NCBI RefSeq assembly: GCF_013371465.1
Contig: NZ_JABWDU010000010.1
Span: 186,001-250,000 of the forward strand
Origin: Ensifer oleiphilus
GTDB taxonomy: Bacteria > Pseudomonadota > Alphaproteobacteria > Rhizobiales > Rhizobiaceae
Length of the DNA: 64,000 nt
Reading direction: 5' to 3'
Position 1 is the first letter of the stretch. Each line of letters opens with the position of its first letter. Shown piece by piece: positions 16,628 to 24,136 of this stretch. The position numbers were made by a program, and so were the translations under genes. The notes under the pieces are model-generated. The model was given only the letters and a program-made list of their open reading frames with translations, searched no databases and had not been told where the DNA came from.

Positions 16628-17473
16628 TCAATAGGCTGTCTTCAGCGGTTGGGCGACCGCGATGGAATGATGAAAGTGGCCGTGGCGATACAGCGTGTCG
16701 GCTTCCTCCTGCTGCTCGGCAAGAACGGCGCTATCGATCGGACCGACGGTAAAATCGCGCGAACGCACGACCCGCTCCCACACGTCGACGTGCGTCCCGA
16801 TGCGGTCATCGGCGGCGAGCAGGTGTGCAGCGGCCTTCGGATCGGCGGCAATCTCGCGGCCGATCCGGTTGAGCTCGGCTGCGATTGCCGCAAGCTCGCC
16901 GGATGAAAGCCCCGTCCGCCGCAGCGTCCAGAACAGGGAACGGTTCGGGATTGCCGCCCCGCAGCGCAGAAGCAGACGCAGATCGCTTCGCTCGATCGCT
17001 TTTTCGAGGCGCGGCGACATCGCCACCCAGGCATCGACACGGCCTTCCAGCAACTCCGTCAACGAATCGCGGGTGCCGCTCTCGACGCGCTCGACATCGG
17101 ACAGCGCAAAGCCTTGCCCTTCCAGGCTGCGAGCCAGCAGATAGGTGTGAAAGGAGCCGTCGATCAACGAGACCCTGCGCCCGACCAGATCGGCGACCGA
17201 TGCGATGTCGCTCGCCGCGCGCACGAAGATCGCACCATTTGCGGGACGCGGGGCCGAGGCAGCGATGTATTCCACCCCAAGACCACGGGCGTCCGCCTCC
17301 AGCGGCGGCGTGGAGCCGGTGCCGCCGAAATCGATAGCGCCCTGATCGATCAGCGCGGCCGTATCCCGCCCCTCGCCGTAGGAAATAAATTCCGGATCGA
17401 GTTCAGCAAACGCGCCGGGCCATAGACCTGCCAAACGCAGATGCAGGTTGTTGGGGTGAACGCCAATCCTCAT
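16628..17473 (-). CDS. SsuA-like (aliphatic sulfonate/nitrate/taurine type) binding protein without signal peptide
   Basis: Binding-protein fold of 281 residues. It begins at the first strand (MRIGVHPNNLHLRLAG) and continues with ALIDQGAIDFGGTGSTPPLEA near residues 42-60 and LVGRRVSLIDGSFHTYLLARS near 98-118, the order seen in SsuA proteins. The frame extends only two codons upstream, so no export signal is possible and the protein should be cytosolic. First gene of the operon with the SsuD-like enzyme (10 nt downstream). It might deliver or buffer substrate, act as a sensor, or be an enzyme related to THI5/NMT1-type proteins of the same fold. Function not established. Confidence 0.78.
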   Translation of the reverse strand: MRIGVHPNNLHLRLAGLWPGAFAELDPEFISYGEGRDTAALIDQGAIDFGGTGSTPPLEADARGLGVEYIAASAPRPANGAIFVRAASDIASVADLVGRRVSLIDGSFHTYLLARSLEGQGFALSDVERVESGTRDSLTELLEGRVDAWVAMSPRLEKAIERSDLRLLLRCGAAIPNRSLFWTLRRTGLSSGELAAIAAELNRIGREIAADPKAAAHLLAADDRIGTHVDVWERVVRSRDFTVGPIDSAVLAEQQEEADTLYRHGHFHHSIAVAQPLKTAY

Positions 17474-17515
17474 GACCATTCCAATCGAAGTCTTGCAGTG
17501 TCAGTGCGATCAATC

Positions 17516-17526
17516 TACTTTTTTAT
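17516..17526. promoter_or_regulatory. Candidate ArsR operator, copy 1
   Basis: TACTTTTTTAT, followed by AAAATGAATGCGAGA, 43 nt from the SsuA-like start. An exact 11-nt copy in the same orientation lies at 17666-17676, 18 nt before the ArsR start, also followed by a GCGAGA-containing stretch. The pair flanks the divergent promoter region; binding by the ArsR protein is inference. Confidence 0.4.
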
Positions 17527-17665
17527 AAAATGAATGCGAGAAAGGTCGTGCCCTTGCCGATTGCTTGTCGAGATAATTAATCTACAAATTCTACCGACAT
17601 TAAAATGTTCTGCCGCAAAGGCCTTTCGTATCGGTCTGCGCATTGAAATCCACCGAATCTCACTT

Positions 17666-17676
17666 TACTTTTTTAT
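17666..17676. promoter_or_regulatory. Candidate ArsR operator, copy 2
   Basis: Second TACTTTTTTAT, followed by GAAGCGAGAG, immediately before the ArsR ribosome-binding site. Position suggests autoregulation. Confidence 0.4.
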
Positions 17677-17694
17677 GAAGCGAGAGAGGCATTC

Positions 17695-18060
17695 ATGACG
17701 AAACCGGCACCGACAAAGGTCTGTCGCAGCGTTGGCGAGGCCAGCGAATTGTTGAAATTGATCGCGAACTCCAATCGCCTGGCAATCGTGTGCTATCTCA
17801 TGGAAACGGAGGCATCGGTCTCAGTGCTGGAAACCGAGCTCGGCATACGCCAGCCGACACTGTCGCAACAACTCGCTGAGTTGCGCGAGGCCGGCATTAT
17901 CGAGGGGCGGCGTGACGGCAAGGCTATTGTTTACAGGGTCGTCGATCCACGCGTGGAAACGGTCGTTCATGCCTTGCGCAAGATGTTTGACGGGCTCGAC
18001 GATATCACCGGCCGCTTCGGCATGGCGAAATTGCCGGTCGACGAACTGATGTTCGATTGA
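17695..18060 (+). CDS. ArsR-family winged-helix regulator
   Basis: Small dimeric repressor-type protein of 121 residues. The wHTH reads LLKLIANSNRLAIVCYLME (18-36) then ETELGIRQPTLSQQLAELRE (recognition helix, about 47-66) and a wing with GRRDGKAIVYRV. It has two cysteines, Cys10 and Cys33. Cys33 sits in the alpha2 position used by persulfide-sensing ArsR proteins of the BigR/SqrR type, but the second, C-terminal cysteine of that group is absent, so the sensing chemistry may differ. GAGAGG lies 5 nt before ATG 17695. Divergent from the SsuA-like/SsuD-like/TRAP operon and 7 nt before the GST gene, so control by a sulfur signal is plausible. Confidence 0.9.
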   Translation: MTKPAPTKVCRSVGEASELLKLIANSNRLAIVCYLMETEASVSVLETELGIRQPTLSQQLAELREAGIIEGRRDGKAIVYRVVDPRVETVVHALRKMFDGLDDITGRFGMAKLPVDELMFD

Positions 18061-18067
18061 GCGCCAG

Positions 18068-18697
18068 ATGATTGATTTTTACACCTGGATCACGCCAAAC
18101 GGGCTGAAGATCGCGATCGCCCTTGAGGAGTTCGGTCTGGACTATCGAGCGCATGCCATCGACATTAGCAAGGGTGCGCAATTCTCACCGGATTTTCTGG
18201 CGATCAATCCAGGCGGCAAGATACCGGCGATCACCGACCACGCCACCGGCATCACTCTGTCGGAGTCCGGCGCCATTCTCATTTATCTCGCAGAAAAGAC
18301 CGGCCGCTTCCTTCCAGCGAGCGGCGCTGCAAGGCACCATACGATCGAGTGGTCAATGTGGCAGGCGGCAAGCTTTGGTCCAACGCTCGGCCACGCCCAC
18401 AATTTCCTGACCTACAATGTCGGCATGGCACCCTTTGCCGAAGAGACCTTCCGCAGGGACACGCAGCGGCTATACGAAACGCTGAATGCCCGTCTTGAAG
18501 GCCGCGACTACCTGGTCGACGACTACTCGATTGCCGACATGGCGACCTGGCCCTGGGTCTCGCGCTATGCACGGCACAAGATCGACCTTGCCGATTATCC
18601 GAATGTCCGGTCTTGGTATCTGCGGCTTGCGCTTCGCCCGGCCGTCAAGCGCGGCTATGAAGTGCCCCATGTCACCGGCGCCATCCCCCTGCCCTGA
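18068..18697 (+). CDS. Glutathione S-transferase, Nu-class/YfcG-like
   Basis: Cytosolic GST-fold protein of 209 residues. The N-terminal thioredoxin domain begins MIDFYTWITPNGLKIAIALEE, close to the YfcG/YghU pattern in which Thr and Asn in TPNG contact glutathione disulfide instead of a catalytic Tyr or Ser. LSESGAILIYLAEKTGRFLP near residues 60-80 is the glutathione-binding SNAIL-type segment. The helical domain ends with YSIADMATWPWVSRY. Members show disulfide-bond reductase activity. It follows the ArsR gene by 7 nt and is probably in one transcript with it. Confidence 0.9.
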   Translation: MIDFYTWITPNGLKIAIALEEFGLDYRAHAIDISKGAQFSPDFLAINPGGKIPAITDHATGITLSESGAILIYLAEKTGRFLPASGAARHHTIEWSMWQAASFGPTLGHAHNFLTYNVGMAPFAEETFRRDTQRLYETLNARLEGRDYLVDDYSIADMATWPWVSRYARHKIDLADYPNVRSWYLRLALRPAVKRGYEVPHVTGAIPLP

Positions 18698-18748
18698 TCG
18701 ACGGCAGGGTCAGGGAGGAAACCTTTGAACGGTACCTGCAGCAGCCGC

Positions 18749-19939
18749 TCAGATTGCAGTGGCTGCCGCGAAAGCGCGCTCAAGATCGGCCTTTAAGTCC
18801 CCGACGTCTTCGAGGCCGATGTGAAGCCGCAGCACCGGCCCCTCGGTCGGCGCCGTCAGGATGCGCCGATCCGCGAGATCGACATGAAGCGCGAGGCTCG
18901 CAAACCCGCCCCAGGAATACCCGAGCCCGAAGAGCGACAGACCGTCCAGGAATGCCTGGGCCCTTGCTTTGTACTCATCACGTCGTGCGACGTTCAACAC
19001 GAAGGAAAAGACGCCGCTCGCACCTTTGAAATCCCGCTTCCAGACGGCGTGGCCAGGAAAACTCGCAAGTGCTGGATAGAGCACACGCGCGACATCGCCG
19101 CGCGTTTCGAGCCATTCGGCGATCTCAAGCGCGCTCGCCTGATGGCGTTCGAGACGCACGCCCATCGTGCGCAGTCCACGCAGCGCCTGATAGGCGTCAT
19201 CCGGTGCGCCACATATTCCGAGCGCGCCATTCATATGCCTGAGGCGCGGCCAATATTGCGCATTGGCAGAGACGGTGCCCATCAAGATGTCCGAATTGCC
19301 CGTCGGGTACTTGGTTGCCGCCTGGATCGAGACGTCCACGCCAAAATCGAGCGGCCTGAAGAACAGCGGCGTCGCCCAGGCGTTGTCCATCGTCACGACA
19401 GCCGAAATGCGGTGCGCGGCGGCGGTGATCGCGGGCACGTCCTGCATCTCGAACGTGTTGGAGCCTGGTGCCTCGAGGTGAACGAGCTTGGTGTTCGGCT
19501 TGAACAGGGTCTCGATCGCAGCACCGATACCGGGATCGTAGTATTCGACCTCGATGCCGAAGCGGGCCAGCATGGTGTCGCAGAAATGACGGACGTTGCC
19601 GTAGACGGAATCGACGATCAGCGCATGGTCCCCCGGAGACAGCAGCGCCAGGAACGCGAGCGTGACCGCTGCAAGCCCTGACGGTACCAGGAGGGTACCG
19701 GCCGCCCCTTCAAGCTCGTTAAGGGCCTCGCAAAGAGCATCCGTCGTCGGCGTGCCGCGTGTACCGTAGGTGTATTTCTGGTCGTGGCTCTCCATCGCCT
19801 TGGCGTTCGGGAAGAGCACCGTTGAGGCGCGCACCGTTGGCGGGTTGATGAAGCCGTGATAGTCGAACGGATCGTATCCCGCCCGCGAAAGCTTCGTGTT
19901 GGTTCCGAGTTTCTTCGAGATGTCATCGTTGTCGTTCAT
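18749..19939 (-). CDS. metC: Cystathionine beta-lyase
   Basis: Fold-type I PLP enzyme, 396 residues, that cleaves cystathionine to homocysteine, pyruvate and ammonia. Features: YGTRGTPTTDALCEALNELE near residues 58-77, VPSGLAAVTLAFLALL, DNAWATPLFFRPLDFGVD and the PLP-lysine motif QAATKYPTGNSDILMG near residue 205. The overall pattern (RAGYDPFDYHGFINPPTVRAST at the start) is that of MetC rather than gamma-lyases. ATG 19939 was chosen, with AGGA just upstream; a TTG four codons earlier overlaps the SD. It ends against the convergent GST gene. It may also cleave cystine or djenkolate, fitting the neighbouring amino-acid binding protein. Confidence 0.9.
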   Translation of the reverse strand: MNDNDDISKKLGTNTKLSRAGYDPFDYHGFINPPTVRASTVLFPNAKAMESHDQKYTYGTRGTPTTDALCEALNELEGAAGTLLVPSGLAAVTLAFLALLSPGDHALIVDSVYGNVRHFCDTMLARFGIEVEYYDPGIGAAIETLFKPNTKLVHLEAPGSNTFEMQDVPAITAAAHRISAVVTMDNAWATPLFFRPLDFGVDVSIQAATKYPTGNSDILMGTVSANAQYWPRLRHMNGALGICGAPDDAYQALRGLRTMGVRLERHQASALEIAEWLETRGDVARVLYPALASFPGHAVWKRDFKGASGVFSFVLNVARRDEYKARAQAFLDGLSLFGLGYSWGGFASLALHVDLADRRILTAPTEGPVLRLHIGLEDVGDLKADLERAFAAATAI

Positions 19940-19995
19940 GAAATCCTGCAATTCCCAGCCGAGGCAGCCCCGGCTTTCCTAGATGGTGCACATGC

Positions 19996-20023
19996 GAAAA
20001 GCCGGCGCTGTAGCGCGCCGGCT
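19996..20023 (-). terminator. Rho-independent terminator after the amino-acid binding-protein gene
   Basis: Nine-base stem AGCCGGCGC / GCGCCGGCT (20000-20023) with a 6-nt loop. On the minus strand it is followed by TTTCGC. It separates the binding-protein gene from metC. Confidence 0.7.
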
Positions 20024-20045
20024 CGATGTTGCACTGCTCAGCGTT

Positions 20046-20993
20046 TTACGAGCCGCTCTTCGGCAGGCCGGGCGGATTGGTCTGGGCTTTCTCGATCGCT
20101 TCGGGACCGAGTTTCCAGGTCTCCAGAATTTTGCGATAATCGCCGCTTGCTATCAGATCATTGATGACGCCGGTCAACGGTTCGGCAAGGCCGCTGCCCT
20201 TACGGGTCGTAACAGCAATTTCGGCCGAGATCGGCCAACCGCCACTGACTGTGCCGACGAGCTTGGTCTTGCCGTTGATTGCTGCGGAATAGGCCTGCGT
20301 CGCGTTGACACTGAACACCACGTCCGCCCGCCCGGACTGAACCGCCAGATCCTTGACGGCGTCATCGTCATAGTACTGCACCTCGATTGCCGACAGGCCG
20401 GCGGCGAGGTTTTGCCTGTCCCATTCGAGCAGGATCTTTTCCTGATTGGTTCCGGCATCGGTAATCACCTTCAGACCGGCGATGTCCTTCGGCGCCTTGA
20501 TCGCCTGGATGCTGCTGTCGGCCTTCACATAGAAACCGAGTTCATCCTTACGATACGTGGAAAAGTCGAACTTCTCCTTGCGCTCTTCCGTTACCGTGAC
20601 GTTGGAGATCACGGCGTCGAACTTGCCGGACACCAACCCAAGCGGCCAATCCGCCCAGGCGACGGAAACCAGTTGCAGATCGCGCCCGAGGCTGTCGGCA
20701 AGCGCTTGCGCCAGATCGACGTCATAACCGATGACCGTCTTGCTGTCGGACGCGTAGTCGTGCAGCGGAAGATGGCCACTGGTGCTGATGCCGATTGTCA
20801 GCGCGCCGTCCTGGACAAACTTAAAGTCCGCAGGGACCTCTGCGATGCGCTTGTCGTTCTTTTCCACCCGCAACCGGTTTGTCTGCTCGGGGCTGAGATC
20901 GAAAGCGTCGGCCGCAAACGTCGCCGATGCACCAAACACCATGGCGGCCATCGCGCCGGCTGCCAGAAGTTTTCTATTTTGGAGAATGCCCAT
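20046..20993 (-). CDS. Polar amino-acid ABC transporter substrate-binding protein
   Basis: Periplasmic family 3 binding protein, 315 residues, with a signal peptide (LLAAGAMAAMVFGASATFA) cleaved near residue 28. The core shows VIGYDVDLAQALADSLGRDL near residues 90-110, WPLGLVSGKFDAVISNVTVTEERKEKFDFS (read in parts) near 120-150, and a final SGDYRKILETW. These are the canonical positions of the cystine/glutamine-type family. No permease or ATPase genes adjoin. Placement beside metC suggests a sulfur amino acid such as cystine, but that is inference. ATG 20993 starts the signal peptide; the upstream ten codons are not typical. Confidence 0.85.
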   Translation of the reverse strand: MGILQNRKLLAAGAMAAMVFGASATFAADAFDLSPEQTNRLRVEKNDKRIAEVPADFKFVQDGALTIGISTSGHLPLHDYASDSKTVIGYDVDLAQALADSLGRDLQLVSVAWADWPLGLVSGKFDAVISNVTVTEERKEKFDFSTYRKDELGFYVKADSSIQAIKAPKDIAGLKVITDAGTNQEKILLEWDRQNLAAGLSAIEVQYYDDDAVKDLAVQSGRADVVFSVNATQAYSAAINGKTKLVGTVSGGWPISAEIAVTTRKGSGLAEPLTGVINDLIASGDYRKILETWKLGPEAIEKAQTNPPGLPKSGS

Positions 20994-21483
20994 TCTGCCC
21001 GTCCCTTCATCTCTCGGTTTCAAGCCAGGTGCTAGACCTGATCTGATACGAACTATTGTCTATTAAAATAGTAGACAAAAGAAATGATTGATCGTCATTC
21101 TGTCGGAGTGGGAAAAATCCGTTCGGGATTCGCCGAAGAACTTTCGAAACCAATATGTCAAACAGCTATCATACAAGATTGTATTTATTGCCTTCTTTGT
21201 GCTTTAGATTGAACACACGCGGCTTGCGATCGATCAAAACGGCCAGCCGTCAGCTGCTCGATATCCATGAGGCCTTCGTTGGCGAAACCGACATCGCCGA
21301 TCAAACGCGGTTCTTCATCAACGATGGATCCCAGACGCAGATCAGCGGACACGACAAGTCCCGGGCGGACCATCTCGACATCTCGTCGCTATGCGTCGGC
21401 GCAGAGGAAGTGACCTTCAGGACGCGGCTTTGTTCCACTTTCGAAGTGGCCTATAGCGGTCATTGTGCACAAGGACGAAGACC
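20994..21483. other. Intergenic stretch between two divergent genes
   Basis: Carries the 21056-21078 palindrome and, presumably, promoters for both flanking genes. Open frames exist on both strands at 21155-21532 and 21185-21373, but I cannot match them to any family and treat them as chance. Confidence 0.5.
21056..21078. promoter_or_regulatory. Nested palindrome upstream of the amino-acid binding-protein gene
   Basis: Outer arms TTGTCTA and TAGACAA enclose an inner palindrome CTATT-AA-AATAG, 63 nt before the start codon on the minus strand. The symmetry suggests an operator overlapping the promoter. The binding protein is unknown. Confidence 0.45.
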
Positions 21484-22296
21484 ATGGCCAACGGCAACCG
21501 CTTCAGTACCTATATCGACCGTTGGGCGCTGACGCCCGATGGGGATCCGATTGTCACGCATTCAAGCCGCCTCCTTCCGGTGCTTTGCAGCGGCGCGCCT
21601 GCCATGCTGAAGGTTGCGACGGCGCCGGAGGAGAAATGGGGTGCTGGCCTCATGTTATGGTGGGGCGGGGTCGGCGCTGCGCGCGTGATCGCGCATGATG
21701 ACGACGCCATCCTGCTTGAGCGCGCGGTCGGTGTCCGGTCGCTCGCAGAAATGGCCGCGAATGGCGCCGACGACGAAGCCAGCCTCATCATCTGCAACGC
21801 CGTTGCGTCTCTGCACAAACCACGCACGGCACCAGAGCCTTGCCTCACCCCGCTCGCTGAGCGCTTTGAGGCGCTCACGACGGCACCGGAGGGCGAGCGG
21901 TTGGAGCGATCCGCCGAAGCGGCGCGCTTCCTTCTTTCCGACCCCCGTGACGTCGTCCCCCTTCACGGCGACATTCACCACGGCAACATTCTCGATTTCG
22001 CGGATCGGGGCTGGCTCGCTATCGATCCGAAACGGCTGAAGGGTGAACGTGGATTCGACTACGCCAACCTCTTCTGCAATCCAGACCATCCAATCGCCAC
22101 GGCTCCCGGTCGCCTGGCAAGGCAGGTGGCAGTGGTGGCTCAGGCCGCACAGCTGGAGCGCAAGCGCCTGTTGCAATGGATACTCGCCTGGGCGGGCCTT
22201 TCAGCGGCATGGCACATCGAGGATGGAGAGGTGCAGCATATTGTGCCAACCCTGCAAATCGCTGACATCGCCGCAGCCGAAATCGACAAAGTCTGA
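21484..22296 (+). CDS. Aminoglycoside O-phosphotransferase, APH(6)/hydroxyurea-phosphotransferase family
   Basis: Cytosolic small-molecule kinase of 270 residues. The catalytic loop HGDIHHGNILDFADRGWLAI lies near residues 160-180, and the metal-binding motif is IDPKRLKGERGFDYANLF. These match the streptomycin 6-kinase family. The start ATG 21484 follows AAGGA by 8 nt. It stands alone and shows no sign of a mobile element or odd composition, so it is more likely an intrinsic chromosomal kinase than an acquired resistance gene. Whether it inactivates streptomycin is not known. Confidence 0.87.
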   Translation: MANGNRFSTYIDRWALTPDGDPIVTHSSRLLPVLCSGAPAMLKVATAPEEKWGAGLMLWWGGVGAARVIAHDDDAILLERAVGVRSLAEMAANGADDEASLIICNAVASLHKPRTAPEPCLTPLAERFEALTTAPEGERLERSAEAARFLLSDPRDVVPLHGDIHHGNILDFADRGWLAIDPKRLKGERGFDYANLFCNPDHPIATAPGRLARQVAVVAQAAQLERKRLLQWILAWAGLSAAWHIEDGEVQHIVPTLQIADIAAAEIDKV

Positions 22297-22695
22297 AGCC
22301 GCACGCCGGTCAGGGGGATTGAGGTCGTGCCCGGCCTGCGCCTTTTCGCGGCCGGCGCGCGAACCACCGCATTCCTCACCTGATCGTGCTCTTCACGGCT
22401 ATTGAACCAACCGCATGGCGTTCGTGTTCATTCTTTTCATCGCCCTATCGAAAGCTGGTGAAGAACGCGCAACGAGCCGCATGCGGAGGCCACGTGCGCT
22501 ACCCGCAATTTCTATCGGCATTGGCGGTTCTTGGGCATCGAATTCTGACCAATCTCGGCAACGCCCGGTTGACAGCACAGCGACCGTGCCTCAGAAATTA
22601 TGAAAATCATTTTCAGACTCACTCTCACGCACTGTGCCGTGGGGACGGTGACAATCGGCCAATTTGACAACGCGATACCGCGAGGAGCAATGCGC
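22297..22695. other. Intergenic stretch before the MFS gene
   Basis: Same-strand gap. I see no supported gene, no long hairpin with a T-tract and no clear promoter consensus. Confidence 0.5.
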
Positions 22696-23859
22696 ATGAC
22701 CAGTCAACGACTCATCATGCTGATCTTTTTCCTGCAGCCGATTGCCTTCGGCGCCTGGCTGCCGCGCATTCCCGACATTCAGCAGAAGCTCGGCCTCGGA
22801 CCGGCGGACCTGGCAATCGCACTGCTGGGAATGCCCGCCGGCATCCTGCTGACCCTGCCCTTCGCTGGCCGCTTCGTCGCTCGCATCGGCGGCCGCGCCA
22901 CCATTCTCTACGGTTTTGTGGTCTTCCTGGGTCTGGTGTGGCTGCCGACATGGGCGCCAAGCATCGAGATGCTTTTCGCAACACTCGCTGTTGTCGGAGT
23001 GGCGCTGGCGACATTGGAGTTGGGTCTCAACGTCGAAGCCGACGCGATCGAGAAGCGATCCGGCCAATTGATCATGAGCACCTGTCATGGCTTCTGGAGT
23101 CTCGGCATCATGGCGGGCAGCCTGGTCGGCATTGGTCTGGCGGCGATCGGCGTATCGCCCGAATGGGCCGTATTGACAACGGCAGCGGCGATGTTGCCTA
23201 TCAGCCTGCTGGCGGCTAGGACACTACCCGATCTTCGTACCACGGAAAGGCCCGATGCGCCTCTCGCTGGCGCAAGGCGCCGCGGGCCAAGCCGGGCGTT
23301 GCTCGGCATCTGCTTCTTCGTCTTCGGCATTACAATGACAGAAGGCGCGGTGGCGGACTGGTCGGCGGTCTACCTGCGTGACGTGTTCGGACTCACCGGC
23401 GCTGGCGCAGGCTTCGGCTATTCGATCTTCGCATTCATGGTTGCCGCAGGACGCTTTGGGGGCGACCGCCTCAAGGCCAACTATGGACCGATTGCAGTTT
23501 CCCGCGCCTGTGGCGTTGCGAGTATCGCAGGGCTGGCCCTCGTCGCCACGAGCCCAGCGGCCTGGGTGGCTCTCGTCGGCTTCGCAGCCATGGGCTTCGG
23601 CGTCTCGGTCGGTTTCCCGCTTGCGGTCACGGCCGCCGCCGACCAGAACGACCGGCCGGCGGCAGCCAGTGTCGCCATCCTGTCGTTCGTGGCACTTCTC
23701 GGCTTCCTGATTGGACCGCCGATGATCGGCCTGGTCGCGGAGCACAGCGACATGCGCTTGGGCCTCGGCATGCTCATTCCATTCCTCGCCCTGAGCCTTG
23801 TGTTGACCGGCAGGCTGAAACCAGCCACGAGCGCAGTTCCCGCGCCGGCGTCGACCTAA
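22696..23859 (+). CDS. MFS transporter (YbjJ-like)
   Basis: Major facilitator with about 12 hydrophobic segments in 387 residues. The first helix has FFLQPIAFGAWLPRIPDIQQ, typical of the YbjJ group. The GRFVARIGGR loop is the inter-helix 2-3 motif. The mid-protein loop (TLPDLRTTERPDAPLAGARR) separates the halves. ATG 22696 was chosen because GGAG lies 8 nt upstream; the ATG at 22690 is too close to the SD. Probably an efflux or uptake carrier of small molecules; substrate unknown. Confidence 0.88.
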   Translation: MTSQRLIMLIFFLQPIAFGAWLPRIPDIQQKLGLGPADLAIALLGMPAGILLTLPFAGRFVARIGGRATILYGFVVFLGLVWLPTWAPSIEMLFATLAVVGVALATLELGLNVEADAIEKRSGQLIMSTCHGFWSLGIMAGSLVGIGLAAIGVSPEWAVLTTAAAMLPISLLAARTLPDLRTTERPDAPLAGARRRGPSRALLGICFFVFGITMTEGAVADWSAVYLRDVFGLTGAGAGFGYSIFAFMVAAGRFGGDRLKANYGPIAVSRACGVASIAGLALVATSPAAWVALVGFAAMGFGVSVGFPLAVTAAADQNDRPAAASVAILSFVALLGFLIGPPMIGLVAEHSDMRLGLGMLIPFLALSLVLTGRLKPATSAVPAPAST

Positions 23860-24136
23860 AGTCGCAAACGCCTGCGGGCCCGCTCAATGGGCTGCGTTCG
23901 ACTGCCCGCTCGCCCCGGCAGCGGAGCCGTTTGACAGAACAAGCCGCCGAAACTCGTCGCGACAACATCCAATTACTACAGACAGCCGCCGTGGCGGGAG
24001 GGGCTATCCTTTGCAATTGTTGCGCAGCGATTTGCTCCGGCGAAATTCACGATCGAACGACGGGTCCCATTTCGAAACCAAAAATCGTCAGGAATGGGTA
24101 GTCTTCAAGCCGTCAAACCATTGGGGAGGAAAACCA

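Noticed and set aside
21155-21532. Open frame of 125 codons in the gap before the APH(6)-type gene
   Set aside because: No SD, no recognisable domain, and it overlaps the promoter and start of the phosphotransferase gene; an opposite-strand frame at 21185-21373 is equally unsupported.
21484-22296. Acquired antibiotic-resistance gene
   Set aside because: APH(6)-like motifs are clear, but there is no insertion sequence, integron or odd composition; intrinsic kinases of this family are common in soil bacteria.
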